DNA of 64,000 nucleotides from Sphingobium sp. EM0848 (GCF_013375555.1 NZ_JABXWB010000005.1:1315501-1379500); one strand, 5' to 3'; positions 36,270 to 45,519 are shown, counted from the first letter of the stretch. Notes: a model not told the origin generated them from the letters alone. Made by a program: numbers and translations.

Positions 36270-38513
36270 TCAGTTGCCGAAGCGCATCCGGGCCGAAATC
36301 CCGTACATTCGCGGTTCGCCATAATAAGCGGATTCAAACCCGAGGCTGCTGGTCAGGGGGAAGCCGCCCAGAATATAGGTCTTGTTGGTCAGGTTCGACC
36401 CGAACACCGCCAGATCGATGCCGGAGCGCGCCACGTCCTTGAGCTCCACGCGCGCACCGAGCAGGCCGTAGCTGGGATAGGTGGTGAGATAGGCGGCGTT
36501 GGTTTCGTTGGTATTGACCTTGCCCTGCCAGCTATAGTCCACGCTGAGGCCAAGGGTACCCAGCGCGTCACTCACCGGCAGGTCGAGCTTGCCGCTTACG
36601 CCATATTTCCACTTCGGCTGGAATGCGGTCTGCCGCCCCTTGATCGCGGCGGTGCCGGGCACCGTCACATTGCTGTGCGCATCGAGGTAGGAGACGAAGC
36701 CGTTGATGGTGAGTATTTCGAGCGGCCTGATCGACCCTTCGAATTCAAAGCCCTTGTTCGTCGCCTTGCCCGCATTCTGGACCAGGGATGTGATCGCAAC
36801 GCCCGGAATGACGACCGGCTGCGAAATCTGGATGTCCTTATATTTGTCGATAAAGGCGGACAGATTGGTACGCAACGGCACGCCGACATTCCAGTCGGCC
36901 TTGAGCCCGGCTTCGAAGCTGTCCACATGTTCGGGGCGGAAAGCGGTGAATTCCGGCGCCGGCGATGGCAGGTTCAGGCCACCGCTCTTGTAACCGCGGC
37001 GATAGGACAGATAGGCCAACACCCGGTCCATCGGCTTATACTGGATCGTGGCGTCATAGGACGGCGCCTTGAACTTGCCGCTCGCTTCGAACGGACAGGT
37101 GATCGGCCCGGTCCCGGCGGGAACACGCTGTGTACAATCGCCAGCGGTGTTGAACACGCCGATGCCCGCCGCTCGCTTGTCCCAAGTATAGCGGAAACCA
37201 CCGCTGAGTTGGAACTGGTTGGTCAGATCGATTTCCGCATGGGCGAACAGGGCGTCGCTCTGGTCGCGATAGTCAAGCCTGCGCACCGAAACGTTACCCG
37301 ACAGGCTTTGCCGTACCTCTTGCGGGAAACCCGGTTTCGTCAGTTCATGATAATAGCCGACGATATATTCGAGACCCATGGACGGTACTTTGCCCTGAAC
37401 CTGGAACTCTTCGGTGAACTGTTCCTGCCCGATCTGCCAACCGCGCTCGCCGGGCACATTTTCGATGAAGAAGGTGTTGACGGGCGTGCCGTCGAAATCG
37501 CTCGCCTGATCGACGCGGTTGCGGCGGAAGGAGACGATGTTCTTGAGCGTGATCGCGTCCGATGCTTCCCAGGTGGTCTTGTTGGTGACGCCGAAGCCGG
37601 ACTGACGATCATAGAGCGCCACCGGAAGCAGCGTCCGGCGCACGCCCAGCGCCCGCTGCTGCGCGAGATAGGGGGCGATCAGCGCGCCTGTGGGAGATGC
37701 CGGATTGACCTGACGGATCACGGCGGACGTGCCGCTTTGGTCCTTCACCCTGCCATCGATAATGGTGAGGTTTTCAAGGCCGGCGGCCGGCGTGAAGAGG
37801 ATAGACGCGCGATAGGCCTGATAATCGCGCCCGTCGAGATGCTGGCCAGTCAGCACGCTTGTGGTGAAGCCGTGCCGCTCAGCGACATTGCCTGCCAGCC
37901 GGATCGACAGGAGATCGGGACTGATCGGCAGGTTCATGACCGCTTCCAGTTCCCGATAACCGTAATTGCCAGCCGAAAGCTGGACATAGCCCTCAATCTT
38001 CTGCGTAGGCCGCTGCGGTTCGAACAGAACGGCACCGCCTGTCGTGTTGCGACCGAACAGGGTGCCCTGCGGCCCCTTCAATATCTGCACGCCGCTCAGG
38101 TCGAAAAACACGCCGGGGCCGCTCACCAGGGCGGGCACTTCGGCGAAATAGGTCGCGACGCTGGTGAAATTGCGCTGGCCGAAGCTGAAGATGCCCGGCC
38201 CCTGGCCGCGGATGTAGAAACTGGCATCGTCGCGGCGCTGGCCCGATACGTTGACGCCCGGCAACGCCTTTTGCAGGTCGTCGGTCGAGCGCACGCCCAT
38301 CTCCTGCAGAGCCTGCCCGGAAAGCGCCGTGATGGCGACGGGCACGTCCTGAAGCGGTTCGGCGCGGCGACGCGCGGTGACCACGATATCGTCAAATCCG
38401 GCAGCCTGCGCCTGTAGCTGCTGAGCAGAAGCTTGGTCGACCACATCTTGCGCGACGGCCGATCCACCGAACAAGAGCCCGGCGATGCTTGCCGACAAGT
38501 AAAGATACTTCAT
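36270..38513 (-). CDS. TonB-dependent outer-membrane receptor
   Basis: A 747-aa receptor with a signal peptide ending SAVAQ (about residue 22), TonB-box-like DDIVVTARRR, plug (LQDVPVAITALSG, ILKGPQGTLFGRNTTGGAV) and a barrel. The plug contains an RDDASFYIRGQGPG motif. It lies between the SDR copy B and the arylsulfatase on the same strand, which suggests import of a sulfated compound or of the desulfated product (inference). Confidence 0.93.
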   Translation of the reverse strand: MKYLYLSASIAGLLFGGSAVAQDVVDQASAQQLQAQAAGFDDIVVTARRRAEPLQDVPVAITALSGQALQEMGVRSTDDLQKALPGVNVSGQRRDDASFYIRGQGPGIFSFGQRNFTSVATYFAEVPALVSGPGVFFDLSGVQILKGPQGTLFGRNTTGGAVLFEPQRPTQKIEGYVQLSAGNYGYRELEAVMNLPISPDLLSIRLAGNVAERHGFTTSVLTGQHLDGRDYQAYRASILFTPAAGLENLTIIDGRVKDQSGTSAVIRQVNPASPTGALIAPYLAQQRALGVRRTLLPVALYDRQSGFGVTNKTTWEASDAITLKNIVSFRRNRVDQASDFDGTPVNTFFIENVPGERGWQIGQEQFTEEFQVQGKVPSMGLEYIVGYYHELTKPGFPQEVRQSLSGNVSVRRLDYRDQSDALFAHAEIDLTNQFQLSGGFRYTWDKRAAGIGVFNTAGDCTQRVPAGTGPITCPFEASGKFKAPSYDATIQYKPMDRVLAYLSYRRGYKSGGLNLPSPAPEFTAFRPEHVDSFEAGLKADWNVGVPLRTNLSAFIDKYKDIQISQPVVIPGVAITSLVQNAGKATNKGFEFEGSIRPLEILTINGFVSYLDAHSNVTVPGTAAIKGRQTAFQPKWKYGVSGKLDLPVSDALGTLGLSVDYSWQGKVNTNETNAAYLTTYPSYGLLGARVELKDVARSGIDLAVFGSNLTNKTYILGGFPLTSSLGFESAYYGEPRMYGISARMRFGN

Positions 38514-38588
38514 GATGATATGATTTCCCTTTTAGATATTGTCTTTTGTGGCGGTGCTGTTGGAGGATCGGGGGCACCTTCCCCGTTC

Positions 38589-39344
38589 TTACCAAGTGGT
38601 GAATCCGCCATCGATGCTGAGCGCCTGCCCCGTGATGAAGCCGGCCTGCGGCGAACACAACCAGACCACCGCGCTGGCGATGTCATGGGGTTCCCCCAGC
38701 CGGCCCATGGGCGTCGCCTGCATCAACTGTTCCATGTCCTTCTGGTTATCCGGGCGATCGGTGATCCCGGTATGGGCGATGCCGCCTGGGCAGACCGCAT
38801 TCACCCGAATGCCCGCCCGTGCGTAATCCAGCGCGACGGCGCGGGTGAGACCGACCACTCCGGTCTTGGACGCGGAATAGGCGGCCAGCCCCGGTCCGCT
38901 CACCACACCCATGATCGACGATGTGTTGACGATGGCGCCGCCGCCATGGGCCAGCATATGGGCGCATTCATGCTTCAGGCAGAGCCAGACGCCCTTCAGG
39001 TTGACGCCGATGGTGCGGTCCCAATCCTCTTCCGACATCTCGGCCACGGGCGCGCCACGCGGCGCGATGCCCGCATTGTTGAAGGCGCAATGCAACCCGC
39101 CGAAGCTTTTGACCGCCAGGGTGACGGCATGGGCGACATCGGCGTCGCGCGACACATCCGTCGCCACGAAGATCGCGCGTCCGCCTGCCGCCTCCACGGC
39201 ATGGGCAGCCTCCTCGCCAGCGGTTTTTGCTACATCGGCGAGCACCACATGCGCGCCCGCTGCGGCAAAGCTCAAGGCCGCCTGACGACCGATGCCGGTC
39301 GCAGCGCCCGTAACAAGCGCGACTTGGCCGTCAAGATCATGCAT
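38589..39344 (-). CDS. SDR family oxidoreductase, copy B
   Basis: A 251-aa classical SDR, almost identical to the gene at 2760-3515 (residue differences Q/H, M/I, H/R and V/T). All SDR motifs are intact (TGAATGIG, NNAG, YSASK). It heads an SDR-TonB receptor-sulfatase series. The homologous region ends just 8-10 bp short of an ISNCY-type element, so its native promoter was replaced or displaced and expression may depend on the IS. Confidence 0.92.
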   Translation of the reverse strand: MHDLDGQVALVTGAATGIGRQAALSFAAAGAHVVLADVAKTAGEEAAHAVEAAGGRAIFVATDVSRDADVAHAVTLAVKSFGGLHCAFNNAGIAPRGAPVAEMSEEDWDRTIGVNLKGVWLCLKHECAHMLAHGGGAIVNTSSIMGVVSGPGLAAYSASKTGVVGLTRAVALDYARAGIRVNAVCPGGIAHTGITDRPDNQKDMEQLMQATPMGRLGEPHDIASAVVWLCSPQAGFITGQALSIDGGFTTW

Positions 39345-39359
39345 ATCCTTCTCCCATCC
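38598..39359 (-). repeat. 762-bp duplicated segment, copy B
   Basis: The inverted partner of 2745-3506, of equal length and nearly identical. Homology stops at GGATGGGAG on the 5' side and at GGATTCACC on the 3' side, so only the gene and its ribosome site were copied. Confidence 0.93.
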
Positions 39360-39369
39360 CCTTAATTAG

Positions 39370-41051
39370 TGCCTGCCCATAAACGCTAAGATATTGAAAT
39401 ATTGCGTTTAATCCAGGAATTCGGGCTTTGAAGGCCCGACGGTGTCGGTTATGCTTTGGGCTCAAACCACTGAGATCATGGCATAATCAACACACGCCGG
39501 AGCCGACAATGCGCCAGAAACGCATCATCCAGAGCAGCCTATTCGATCTGTTTGCCGATCACCAGATCGGACGTGAGCTCAAGGCTATTTCCGGGTGGCT
39601 CGAGGCACACAGTGAGCTGCTGACACTGGTGGCGGCTGATCTTGGCGAGGCTGGCATCAAGGACACGGGGCGCCAGGGTTTGCCGGTGGAATCGGTTCTG
39701 CGATGCGCCGTGCTCAAGCAGTATCGCCAGCTGAGTTACGAGGAACTGGCCTTTCACCTTGAGGATTCCTCTTCGTTTCGCGCCTTCGCCCGGCTGCCCC
39801 TGGCATTGTGCCCGAAGAAGTCGGTGCTGCAAAAGACGATTAGTCGGATCAGGGCGGAGTCCTGGGAACAAATCAATCGGGCGTTGCTGAGCGATGCCAG
39901 GCAGGAAAAGATCGAGCGCGGGATGGCCGTGCGGATCGACAGCACCGTGTGCGAGGCGCTGATGCACGCCCCCAGCGACAGTTCGTTGCTGTTCGACAGC
40001 GTGCGGGTCATGACACGCTTGCTCAAGCAGGCCGCCAGCCTTCCGGGCGGCACCGCCGTCGCCTGGCGCAATCGCCAGCGGCTCGCCAAGAAAAGGGCGC
40101 TGGCGATCCGATACAGTCGGGGCAAGGACAGGAAAGCCCGGCTGTACCGGGACTTGATCGATGCCACCCAGGCCACGATGGCATCGCTCCGGAGCCTTGC
40201 GTTGCACCTTGCCTCGAGCATCGAAAGCGCAGCCTGGCGTCTTGAGGTCGAACACTATCTGCCCCTGATCGAACGGGTCATCGACCAGACCCGGCGACGG
40301 GTCTTCACCGGCGAGCGCGTACCGGCGGCCGACAAGTTGGTCAGCCTGTTTGAACCGCATGCCGAAATCATCGTCAAAGGCGGCCGTGATGTCCAATACG
40401 GCCACAAGCTCAACTTCTCCACCGGCAAGAGCGGCATGATCCTCGACGCCGTCATAGAGGATGGCAATCCGGCGGATGCGGCACGCTTTCTGCCCATGCT
40501 CGAACGGCATGTAACCTTGTATGGCCAACCACCGCGCCAGTCAGCTGCCGACGGTGGCTTTGCCAGTCGTGACAATCTCAAACAGGCCAAGGCAATCGGA
40601 GTGCGCGACGTCGCATTCCACAAAAAGTGCGGTCTAAAAATCGAGGACATGACCAAGAGCAAATGGATCTATCGCCAGCTGCGTAACTTCCGAGCTGGGA
40701 TCGAGGCTGGCATCTCGTGCCTCAAGCGAGCCTACGGCCTGACGCGATGCACATGGCGTGGGATCGACCACTTCAAATCCTATGTCTGGTCGTCGGTCGT
40801 CGCCAACAATCTCGCAATCTTCGCCCGCCTCAAGCCAACATAGTCAGATCCGCACCCCCAGAACACTTCACCGGACGCCACCGGGCGATCCCTCTTGTCT
40901 ACTGCCCGGGCAGAAGTGCCAGTCTCCCCTTAATCCTGCCCTCGGGCGTCAAAACAGCGACCCGTCCAACTCATAATGCGCTGTCGATGCTGATCCAGCC
41001 CGAGCCCAAAGCCCAACCAGATCGCAAAAACACCCCGTTTATGGGCGGGCA
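39370..41051 (+). mobile_element. ISNCY (ISDol1-like) insertion sequence, complete
   Basis: Terminal inverted repeats TGCCTGCCCATAAACG (39370-39385) and its near complement CGTTTATGGGCGGGCA (41036-41051), with one mismatch, bound a 1.68-kb element. AATTAG occurs at both flanks (39364-39369 and 41054-41059) and is the likely target duplication or part of it. It carries one intact transposase gene and about 190 bp of noncoding DNA after it. Confidence 0.8.
39509..40843 (+). CDS. ISNCY family transposase
   Basis: A 444-aa DDE-type transposase beginning MRQKRIIQSSLFD, with the family-typical LFDLFADHQIGRELKAISGWL start, SVLRCAVLKQYRQLSYEELAFHL, the RIDSTVCEAL strand holding the first catalytic Asp, and AADGGFASRDNL for the second. 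AGIEAGISCLKRAYGLTRC contains the Glu. Start 39509 is used; the longer frame from 39428 has no ribosome site. No disruption is seen. Confidence 0.88.
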   Translation: MRQKRIIQSSLFDLFADHQIGRELKAISGWLEAHSELLTLVAADLGEAGIKDTGRQGLPVESVLRCAVLKQYRQLSYEELAFHLEDSSSFRAFARLPLALCPKKSVLQKTISRIRAESWEQINRALLSDARQEKIERGMAVRIDSTVCEALMHAPSDSSLLFDSVRVMTRLLKQAASLPGGTAVAWRNRQRLAKKRALAIRYSRGKDRKARLYRDLIDATQATMASLRSLALHLASSIESAAWRLEVEHYLPLIERVIDQTRRRVFTGERVPAADKLVSLFEPHAEIIVKGGRDVQYGHKLNFSTGKSGMILDAVIEDGNPADAARFLPMLERHVTLYGQPPRQSAADGGFASRDNLKQAKAIGVRDVAFHKKCGLKIEDMTKSKWIYRQLRNFRAGIEAGISCLKRAYGLTRCTWRGIDHFKSYVWSSVVANNLAIFARLKPT

Positions 41052-41057
41052 CTAATT

Positions 41058-41120
41058 AGAGCGCGCGCTGCGCCAAATCGGACGCAGGCTGCCCACATCC
41101 TTTGTCGCCGTATCGCTTTG
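41058..41120. repeat. Dispersed intergenic repeat, copy 2
   Basis: A diverged copy of the 27899-27965 repeat (AGAGCGCGCGCTGCG, CCAAATCGGACGCAGG, TTTGTCGCCGTATCG). It begins at the outer edge of the ISNCY element. 40844-41156 holds no gene apart from the IS end and this repeat. Confidence 0.5.
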
Positions 41121-41156
41121 AGCAAGCCGGGGTCATGTGCCTCCGGCTCGACCACT

Positions 41157-43487
41157 TTAATTGAGCGTCACGCGAACTTCGCGAAGATCGCCGCTGAACG
41201 CAGCCGTTCCCTGCATCGAAGGACTAATCGCCGCCTCGCCGTTGCGCCCGATGGTAAACATGTCATACTCGCTGGTGAAGGTCGGCGGCTCGAAATAGGG
41301 AATCTCCGCTTCTGCAACGACCGTTCCGTTCAGACTCAGTCGTCCCGTGCCGCTGCCTTTCTTGGCTGGGTTCGCCACATAGTCATAGGCGACCTCCACC
41401 TTGCCGGTCGGCAGCGACGTCGAGGCGACAAGCGTTTGCCGATGGGCGCCGCCACGGAAGATATTTTCGTAAACCACATGGCCATCCCGGACATAGAGCA
41501 GGAAGCCGCCCTGATTGCCGCCGTCGGCAAGGATCACGCCTTCAGGCGGCTGATCGCCCACGACGATGTCCGCCGCGATCCGATGCGAGCGGCTGAAATC
41601 GGGCGCTTGCGATGCCGGCATGCGCTGAAAACCTGGCTGGAATGTGAAGCTTTTGCGGCCATCCAGCAATCGTGGCTGCTCGCCCCCAAAACCATTCTTG
41701 CCGAACGAGTTGTTCAACGGAAAGACATTGTTGGCGCGCGCTTCACGGTCGAACAGCGCCTGCATCTCACGCAGTCGCACAGGCTCTTTGGCGGCGAGAT
41801 CATTGTTCTGGCTATAGTCTACATTGAGATTATAGAGTTCCCAACGGTCCTTGGAGAAATCTTCGCTGCGCTGGTAATTCCATGGCACCGAATGCATCGC
41901 TCCGGCCCACCAGCCATCCTTGTAGATGGCGCGATTGCCCATCTGCTCAAATATCTGGATATTGTGCCGTGAGGGCGCCTTGGGCTGGGTGAAACTATAG
42001 GCAAAGCTCACCCCATCCATCGGCAACTGCAGGACGCCATCGACCGTTTCCGGCACCTTGATGCCGATCACATCATAGAGGGTCGAGGCGATGTCGTTGA
42101 CATGGGTGAACTGGGTGCGCAGCCCGCCGTGCTCCCTGATGCCCGCCGGCCAGGATACGATCAGCGGGCTGGTCGTGCCGCCCAGATGTGAACCGACCTG
42201 CTTGGTCCATTTGAACGGCGAAGAGGTCGCCCATGCCCATCCCGCCGAATATTGCGCGGCGTGGTTCGGCATGCCCAGCTCATCGACCCGGCGCGCCCGT
42301 TCCGTGTCAGAGGCGGCGAAACTGTTCAGCCCGGCGATGTCGCGCCCTTCCGGCCCGCCCTCCGCGCTCGCACCATTGTCGCTCACGACATAGAGGATGA
42401 TGGTGTTGTCGCCGCCCGGCGCGGCGCGCACAGCGCTGACCAGGCGATCGATCTGGGCATCGGTATAGGCCAGGAACGCTGCGAACACTTCCATCTGGCG
42501 CGCATAGACCCTCTTCTGATCGGGCGAGAGATTGTCCCAGGCCGGCAGTTCCGCAGGGCGCGGCGTCAGCTTGGCATTGGCGGGAATGAAGCCGAGTTTC
42601 TTCTGCCGCGCAAAACTCTCCGCTCGCAGCACGTCCCAACCTTTGTCGAAGCGACCGCGATATTTCTCGATCCAGTCGCGCGGCGGCTGATGCGGCTCGT
42701 GCGTGGCGCCGGTCGCGAAATAGAGCATATAGGGCTTGTCTGTCGCCAGCGCATTATGCGTGCCGATCCAGGCAATTGCATCATCGGCGAGGTCGGCGGT
42801 CAGATTATAACCTTCGGCAACGGACCGGGGCTGCGCGACCGGGACAGTATTGCGGTAAAGCGCCGGATTGAAATGGTCCATCGCCCCGGCCATGAAGCCG
42901 TAGAAATAATCAAAACCCCGTCCCGTCGGCCACCGCTTGAACGGTCCGGTGGGGTTGATCTCGAAATAGGGCGTATTGTGCCATTTGCCGAAGGCGGCCG
43001 TGCTGTATCCATTGTCTTGCAGTACCTTGGCGAAGGTTGCCGCATCGTCTCGTAGCACGCCGTCATAGCCGGGATGGGGGCTGGCGGATTCGCTCACCGT
43101 GCCGAATCCCACGCGATGATCGTTGCGCCCGGTCAGCAGGGCAGCGCGCGTCGGCGAGCACAGCGCGGTCACATGGAAATTATTGTAGCGCAGCCCTTCG
43201 CCCGCCAGCTTGTCCATGGCCGGGGTGGGGACCACGCCGCCAAAGGTGCTGGCGGCAGCAAAGCCGACATCGTCGAGCAGGATGACGACGACATTGGGTG
43301 CGCCCTTGGGAGCGACTGGCTCACCGATCCATTTCTCCTTGGTGCCGGCCACGGCGATTCGGCTGTCGGCGCTCTTGACCTGTTCAAGTACCTGCGCTCG
43401 CACGCCGGGCGCCAACAACGCCAAGACCAGACTCGCAGAGGCAAGCAACTTTCGCGTGGCGTTCAATGGGTCCTCCCGGCGTTTCAT
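41157..43487 (-). CDS. Arylsulfatase (type I, formylglycine dependent)
   Basis: A 776-aa secreted sulfatase, paralogous to 33892-36198 with the same layout: signal peptide (hydrophobic run about residues 14-27, ending RAQ), DD at about 72 (VVVILLDDVGFA), C110-x-P-x-R (ALCSPTRAALLTGR), conserved AAFGKWHNTP, and a C-terminal beta-rich extension. TTG 43466 has GGGAGGA 5 nt upstream and may be the real start. The gene is divergent from the double-TetR gene; a perfect palindrome lies between them. Confidence 0.92.
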   Translation of the reverse strand: MKRREDPLNATRKLLASASLVLALLAPGVRAQVLEQVKSADSRIAVAGTKEKWIGEPVAPKGAPNVVVILLDDVGFAAASTFGGVVPTPAMDKLAGEGLRYNNFHVTALCSPTRAALLTGRNDHRVGFGTVSESASPHPGYDGVLRDDAATFAKVLQDNGYSTAAFGKWHNTPYFEINPTGPFKRWPTGRGFDYFYGFMAGAMDHFNPALYRNTVPVAQPRSVAEGYNLTADLADDAIAWIGTHNALATDKPYMLYFATGATHEPHQPPRDWIEKYRGRFDKGWDVLRAESFARQKKLGFIPANAKLTPRPAELPAWDNLSPDQKRVYARQMEVFAAFLAYTDAQIDRLVSAVRAAPGGDNTIILYVVSDNGASAEGGPEGRDIAGLNSFAASDTERARRVDELGMPNHAAQYSAGWAWATSSPFKWTKQVGSHLGGTTSPLIVSWPAGIREHGGLRTQFTHVNDIASTLYDVIGIKVPETVDGVLQLPMDGVSFAYSFTQPKAPSRHNIQIFEQMGNRAIYKDGWWAGAMHSVPWNYQRSEDFSKDRWELYNLNVDYSQNNDLAAKEPVRLREMQALFDREARANNVFPLNNSFGKNGFGGEQPRLLDGRKSFTFQPGFQRMPASQAPDFSRSHRIAADIVVGDQPPEGVILADGGNQGGFLLYVRDGHVVYENIFRGGAHRQTLVASTSLPTGKVEVAYDYVANPAKKGSGTGRLSLNGTVVAEAEIPYFEPPTFTSEYDMFTIGRNGEAAISPSMQGTAAFSGDLREVRVTLN

Positions 43488-43528
43488 TCTCGTGGATCGA
43501 GCGCCACATGTGTAGCTATGTCGGATTG

Positions 43529-43542
43529 GTACCGATCGGTAC
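43529..43542. promoter_or_regulatory. 14-bp palindromic operator candidate (TetR type)
   Basis: GTACCGATCGGTAC is a perfect 14-bp palindrome in the 167-bp region between the divergent sulfatase and double-TetR genes. Its length and centre fit TetR-family operators. A repressor acting on both genes is inferred. Confidence 0.65.
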
Positions 43543-43654
43543 GGGACCTGTCAACAATATCCGTTTGACTGCGCCGCATCACGTCCCTTCGGATGGACAT
43601 GGTTTTACCGAGGCGCTATTCGCACCGCTCCGGAGGAAGGCAGTCACTTCATTC

Positions 43655-44911
43655 ATGACAACAGAAATCGACAGACAGACCCGGATCCTCGATGCCGCTG
43701 AACGCCACTTTCTCGCTGATGGATTTGAGCGGAGCAGCGTAGAATCCATCGCCAAGGGCGCCCATGTCAGCAAACGCGAAATCTATCGGGATTGGAAAAG
43801 CAAGGCGGATCTGTTTGTTGCTGTTGCAAGCCGGATATTAGCTGACAATGATGTCGATCTTAGCACCGTCCACCCACAACAGGATGAGATGCGGTCGGTG
43901 CTCGGTTTCCTCGCGCGCCATTTGCTTGACCAGTTCGCCAGCGACCGTAGCCGTGACATATTTCGTGCAAGCATAGCCGCTATTCGCGATTTCCCCGATG
44001 TGGCGAACGACATTCACAACAGGCGCCTGACTGCCTGGGTTCAGTTCGGCGGCTATTTTGAAAAGTTGATCGCTGACGACAAGATTCGGGTTACCAGCGC
44101 TGCCGCTGCCGCCAATCGATTCGGCAGCCTGTGCATTGAAGGCCTGCGCTATCTTCTCAGCTATCCTGCCCCAACAGAGTCCGTGCAAACCGTGCATGGG
44201 GCAAGAATGGTCGATCTATTCCTCAACGGTTATCAGGCAGGTAACCTGCCTGTCGATCCGACCGAGGAGAGTGCACTCACGACCTGTGCTGCACCCCTTG
44301 AAGCACGCACGCCGGTTGAAATCCGCATGTCTCCGGAAAAGCAGTCCATTATGTCGGATGCTCTGCTGACCGAATTTCTTGAGAAGGGATATTATCACGC
44401 CAACTTCGCGCAGGTAGCGGGGGCAATTCACGCCAGTAAATCAAGTATCTACAGGCAATTCGGTAGCAAGGCAGGCGCCTTCGAACAACTCGTAAAGCGA
44501 CGTGTGCAGCAGTTGGCTGACATGGAGCCATTTTCGCTGAGGTCTGGAGAAACGCTAAATCAGACGCTGGTCCGTTTGTGCCGAAATATTCTGGACAGGC
44601 ACCTGGCGCCGGAGAACATTGCCATCATCCGGGCGTTGATCGAGGAAAGCCGGACATTTCCTGGTCTTGGCCAGATTTATTATGAAAGTCGTCTGCAACT
44701 GACTACTCGTGATCTGCGAGCGGTGCTTTGCAAATATGAGGCTGCCGAACCCGACGACTTGGCCATCAGTGCCTTCCATATCCTGGCGACCTACGGCTCT
44801 CGATTCATCGCCTTTCCGACGCCGCCAGAGGAAGACGAACGAGCTGCGCTGTCCGCTGAAGCCGCCTCGATCTTTCTAATCGGAGTTTCAGGAAACCGCC
44901 ACAGCATATGA
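43655..44911 (+). CDS. Double TetR regulator (two TetR modules in one chain)
   Basis: A 418-aa protein made of two consecutive TetR-like proteins. The first module has its HTH at about residues 8-55 (ILDAAERHFLADGFERSSVESIAKGAHVSKREIYRDW pattern) and a ligand-binding half to about 215. The second HTH is at about 228-280 (FAQVAGAIHASKSSIYRQFGSKAGAF) with its own C-terminal half. TetR proteins normally have one HTH and about 200 aa and work as dimers. One continuous frame with no stop joins them. Start 43655 precedes the first HTH; a GGAGGAAGG lies rather far upstream. It is divergent from the arylsulfatase and ends in an ATGA overlap with a truncated gene. Confidence 0.88.
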   Translation: MTTEIDRQTRILDAAERHFLADGFERSSVESIAKGAHVSKREIYRDWKSKADLFVAVASRILADNDVDLSTVHPQQDEMRSVLGFLARHLLDQFASDRSRDIFRASIAAIRDFPDVANDIHNRRLTAWVQFGGYFEKLIADDKIRVTSAAAAANRFGSLCIEGLRYLLSYPAPTESVQTVHGARMVDLFLNGYQAGNLPVDPTEESALTTCAAPLEARTPVEIRMSPEKQSIMSDALLTEFLEKGYYHANFAQVAGAIHASKSSIYRQFGSKAGAFEQLVKRRVQQLADMEPFSLRSGETLNQTLVRLCRNILDRHLAPENIAIIRALIEESRTFPGLGQIYYESRLQLTTRDLRAVLCKYEAAEPDDLAISAFHILATYGSRFIAFPTPPEEDERAALSAEAASIFLIGVSGNRHSI

Positions 44912-44958
44912 AGTTTGGGATCCTGTTGACGGCACAGCCCATGCATCCAACGGAATGA
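44908..44958 (+). pseudogene. 5' remnant of a luciferase-like monooxygenase gene
   Basis: Sixteen codons starting at an ATG that overlaps the TetR stop (ATGA) read MKFGILLTAQPMHPTE before a stop. The M-K-F-G-I-x-L start is typical of bacterial luciferase-like (LLM) flavin monooxygenases. The rest of the gene is gone, so a once-coupled gene was cut off here. The identification rests on very few residues. Confidence 0.4.
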
Positions 44959-45057
44959 AGTTCGGTGGCCAGATGGTTACATCCGTTCTGTCGTAAATAT
45001 CCGGGGCAGGCGCGGAGTGTTTTTTGAAGTGGTAAATTATGTCGCGAGGCGACTGAA

Positions 45058-45420
45058 CTAATCGGCGAGCGACGGATTTCGGGCGTCATGGCCTTCCATC
45101 TGTCCCTTGCGGCTCATGTGGACAAGTTTGATGCAGTTTTCATGTACTGGCTCTGTCGGACCTTGAGTGGCATTGCCTGCGATCGAGTTCGCATCTGAAC
45201 CTTGGCCCGACAGCGGCTGGCAGCTTCCACATTGGTCGGGTTTCCATCGATGGTGACCTGATCGGGAAGACCATGCCGCGCATAGGCCCGCCAGCAGAAG
45301 CGTTTCGCATCGCCAGGATTGCGGGTGGACGAGAACAGGAAGTCGACCGTGGCGCCGCTCTTGTCGATGCTCGGCGAGCATTTCCTCCAGATCCCGCAAG
45401 CTCAAGGCGTAGCTCAGCTA
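45058..45420 (-). pseudogene. Decayed IS6-family transposase remnant
   Basis: Pieces of an IS6/IS26-type transposase can be read in two frames on the minus strand. MSLRDLEEMLAEH matches the conserved N-terminal segment, ATVDFLFSSTR and the LPDQVTIDGNPTN segment (catalytic-region pattern), and MHMxRKGQ-like VHMSRKGQ at the end. Frameshifts and internal deletion mean it is not functional. The identification is by pattern, without database search. Confidence 0.6.
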
Positions 45421-45519
45421 TTGGGAAATCGCGCACAGTTTGGCGCTGCTGTCGGGCCTGCACCTCCGACAATCTCCTGTGGGGGCATAGTCGATCTGAA
45501 ATCTCGCGACATTGAACCG

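Noticed and set aside
36084..38417. 777-aa plus-strand open frame opposite the TonB receptor
   Set aside because: The opposite strand holds a full TonB receptor with signal peptide and plug motifs; the plus frame is a compositional shadow.
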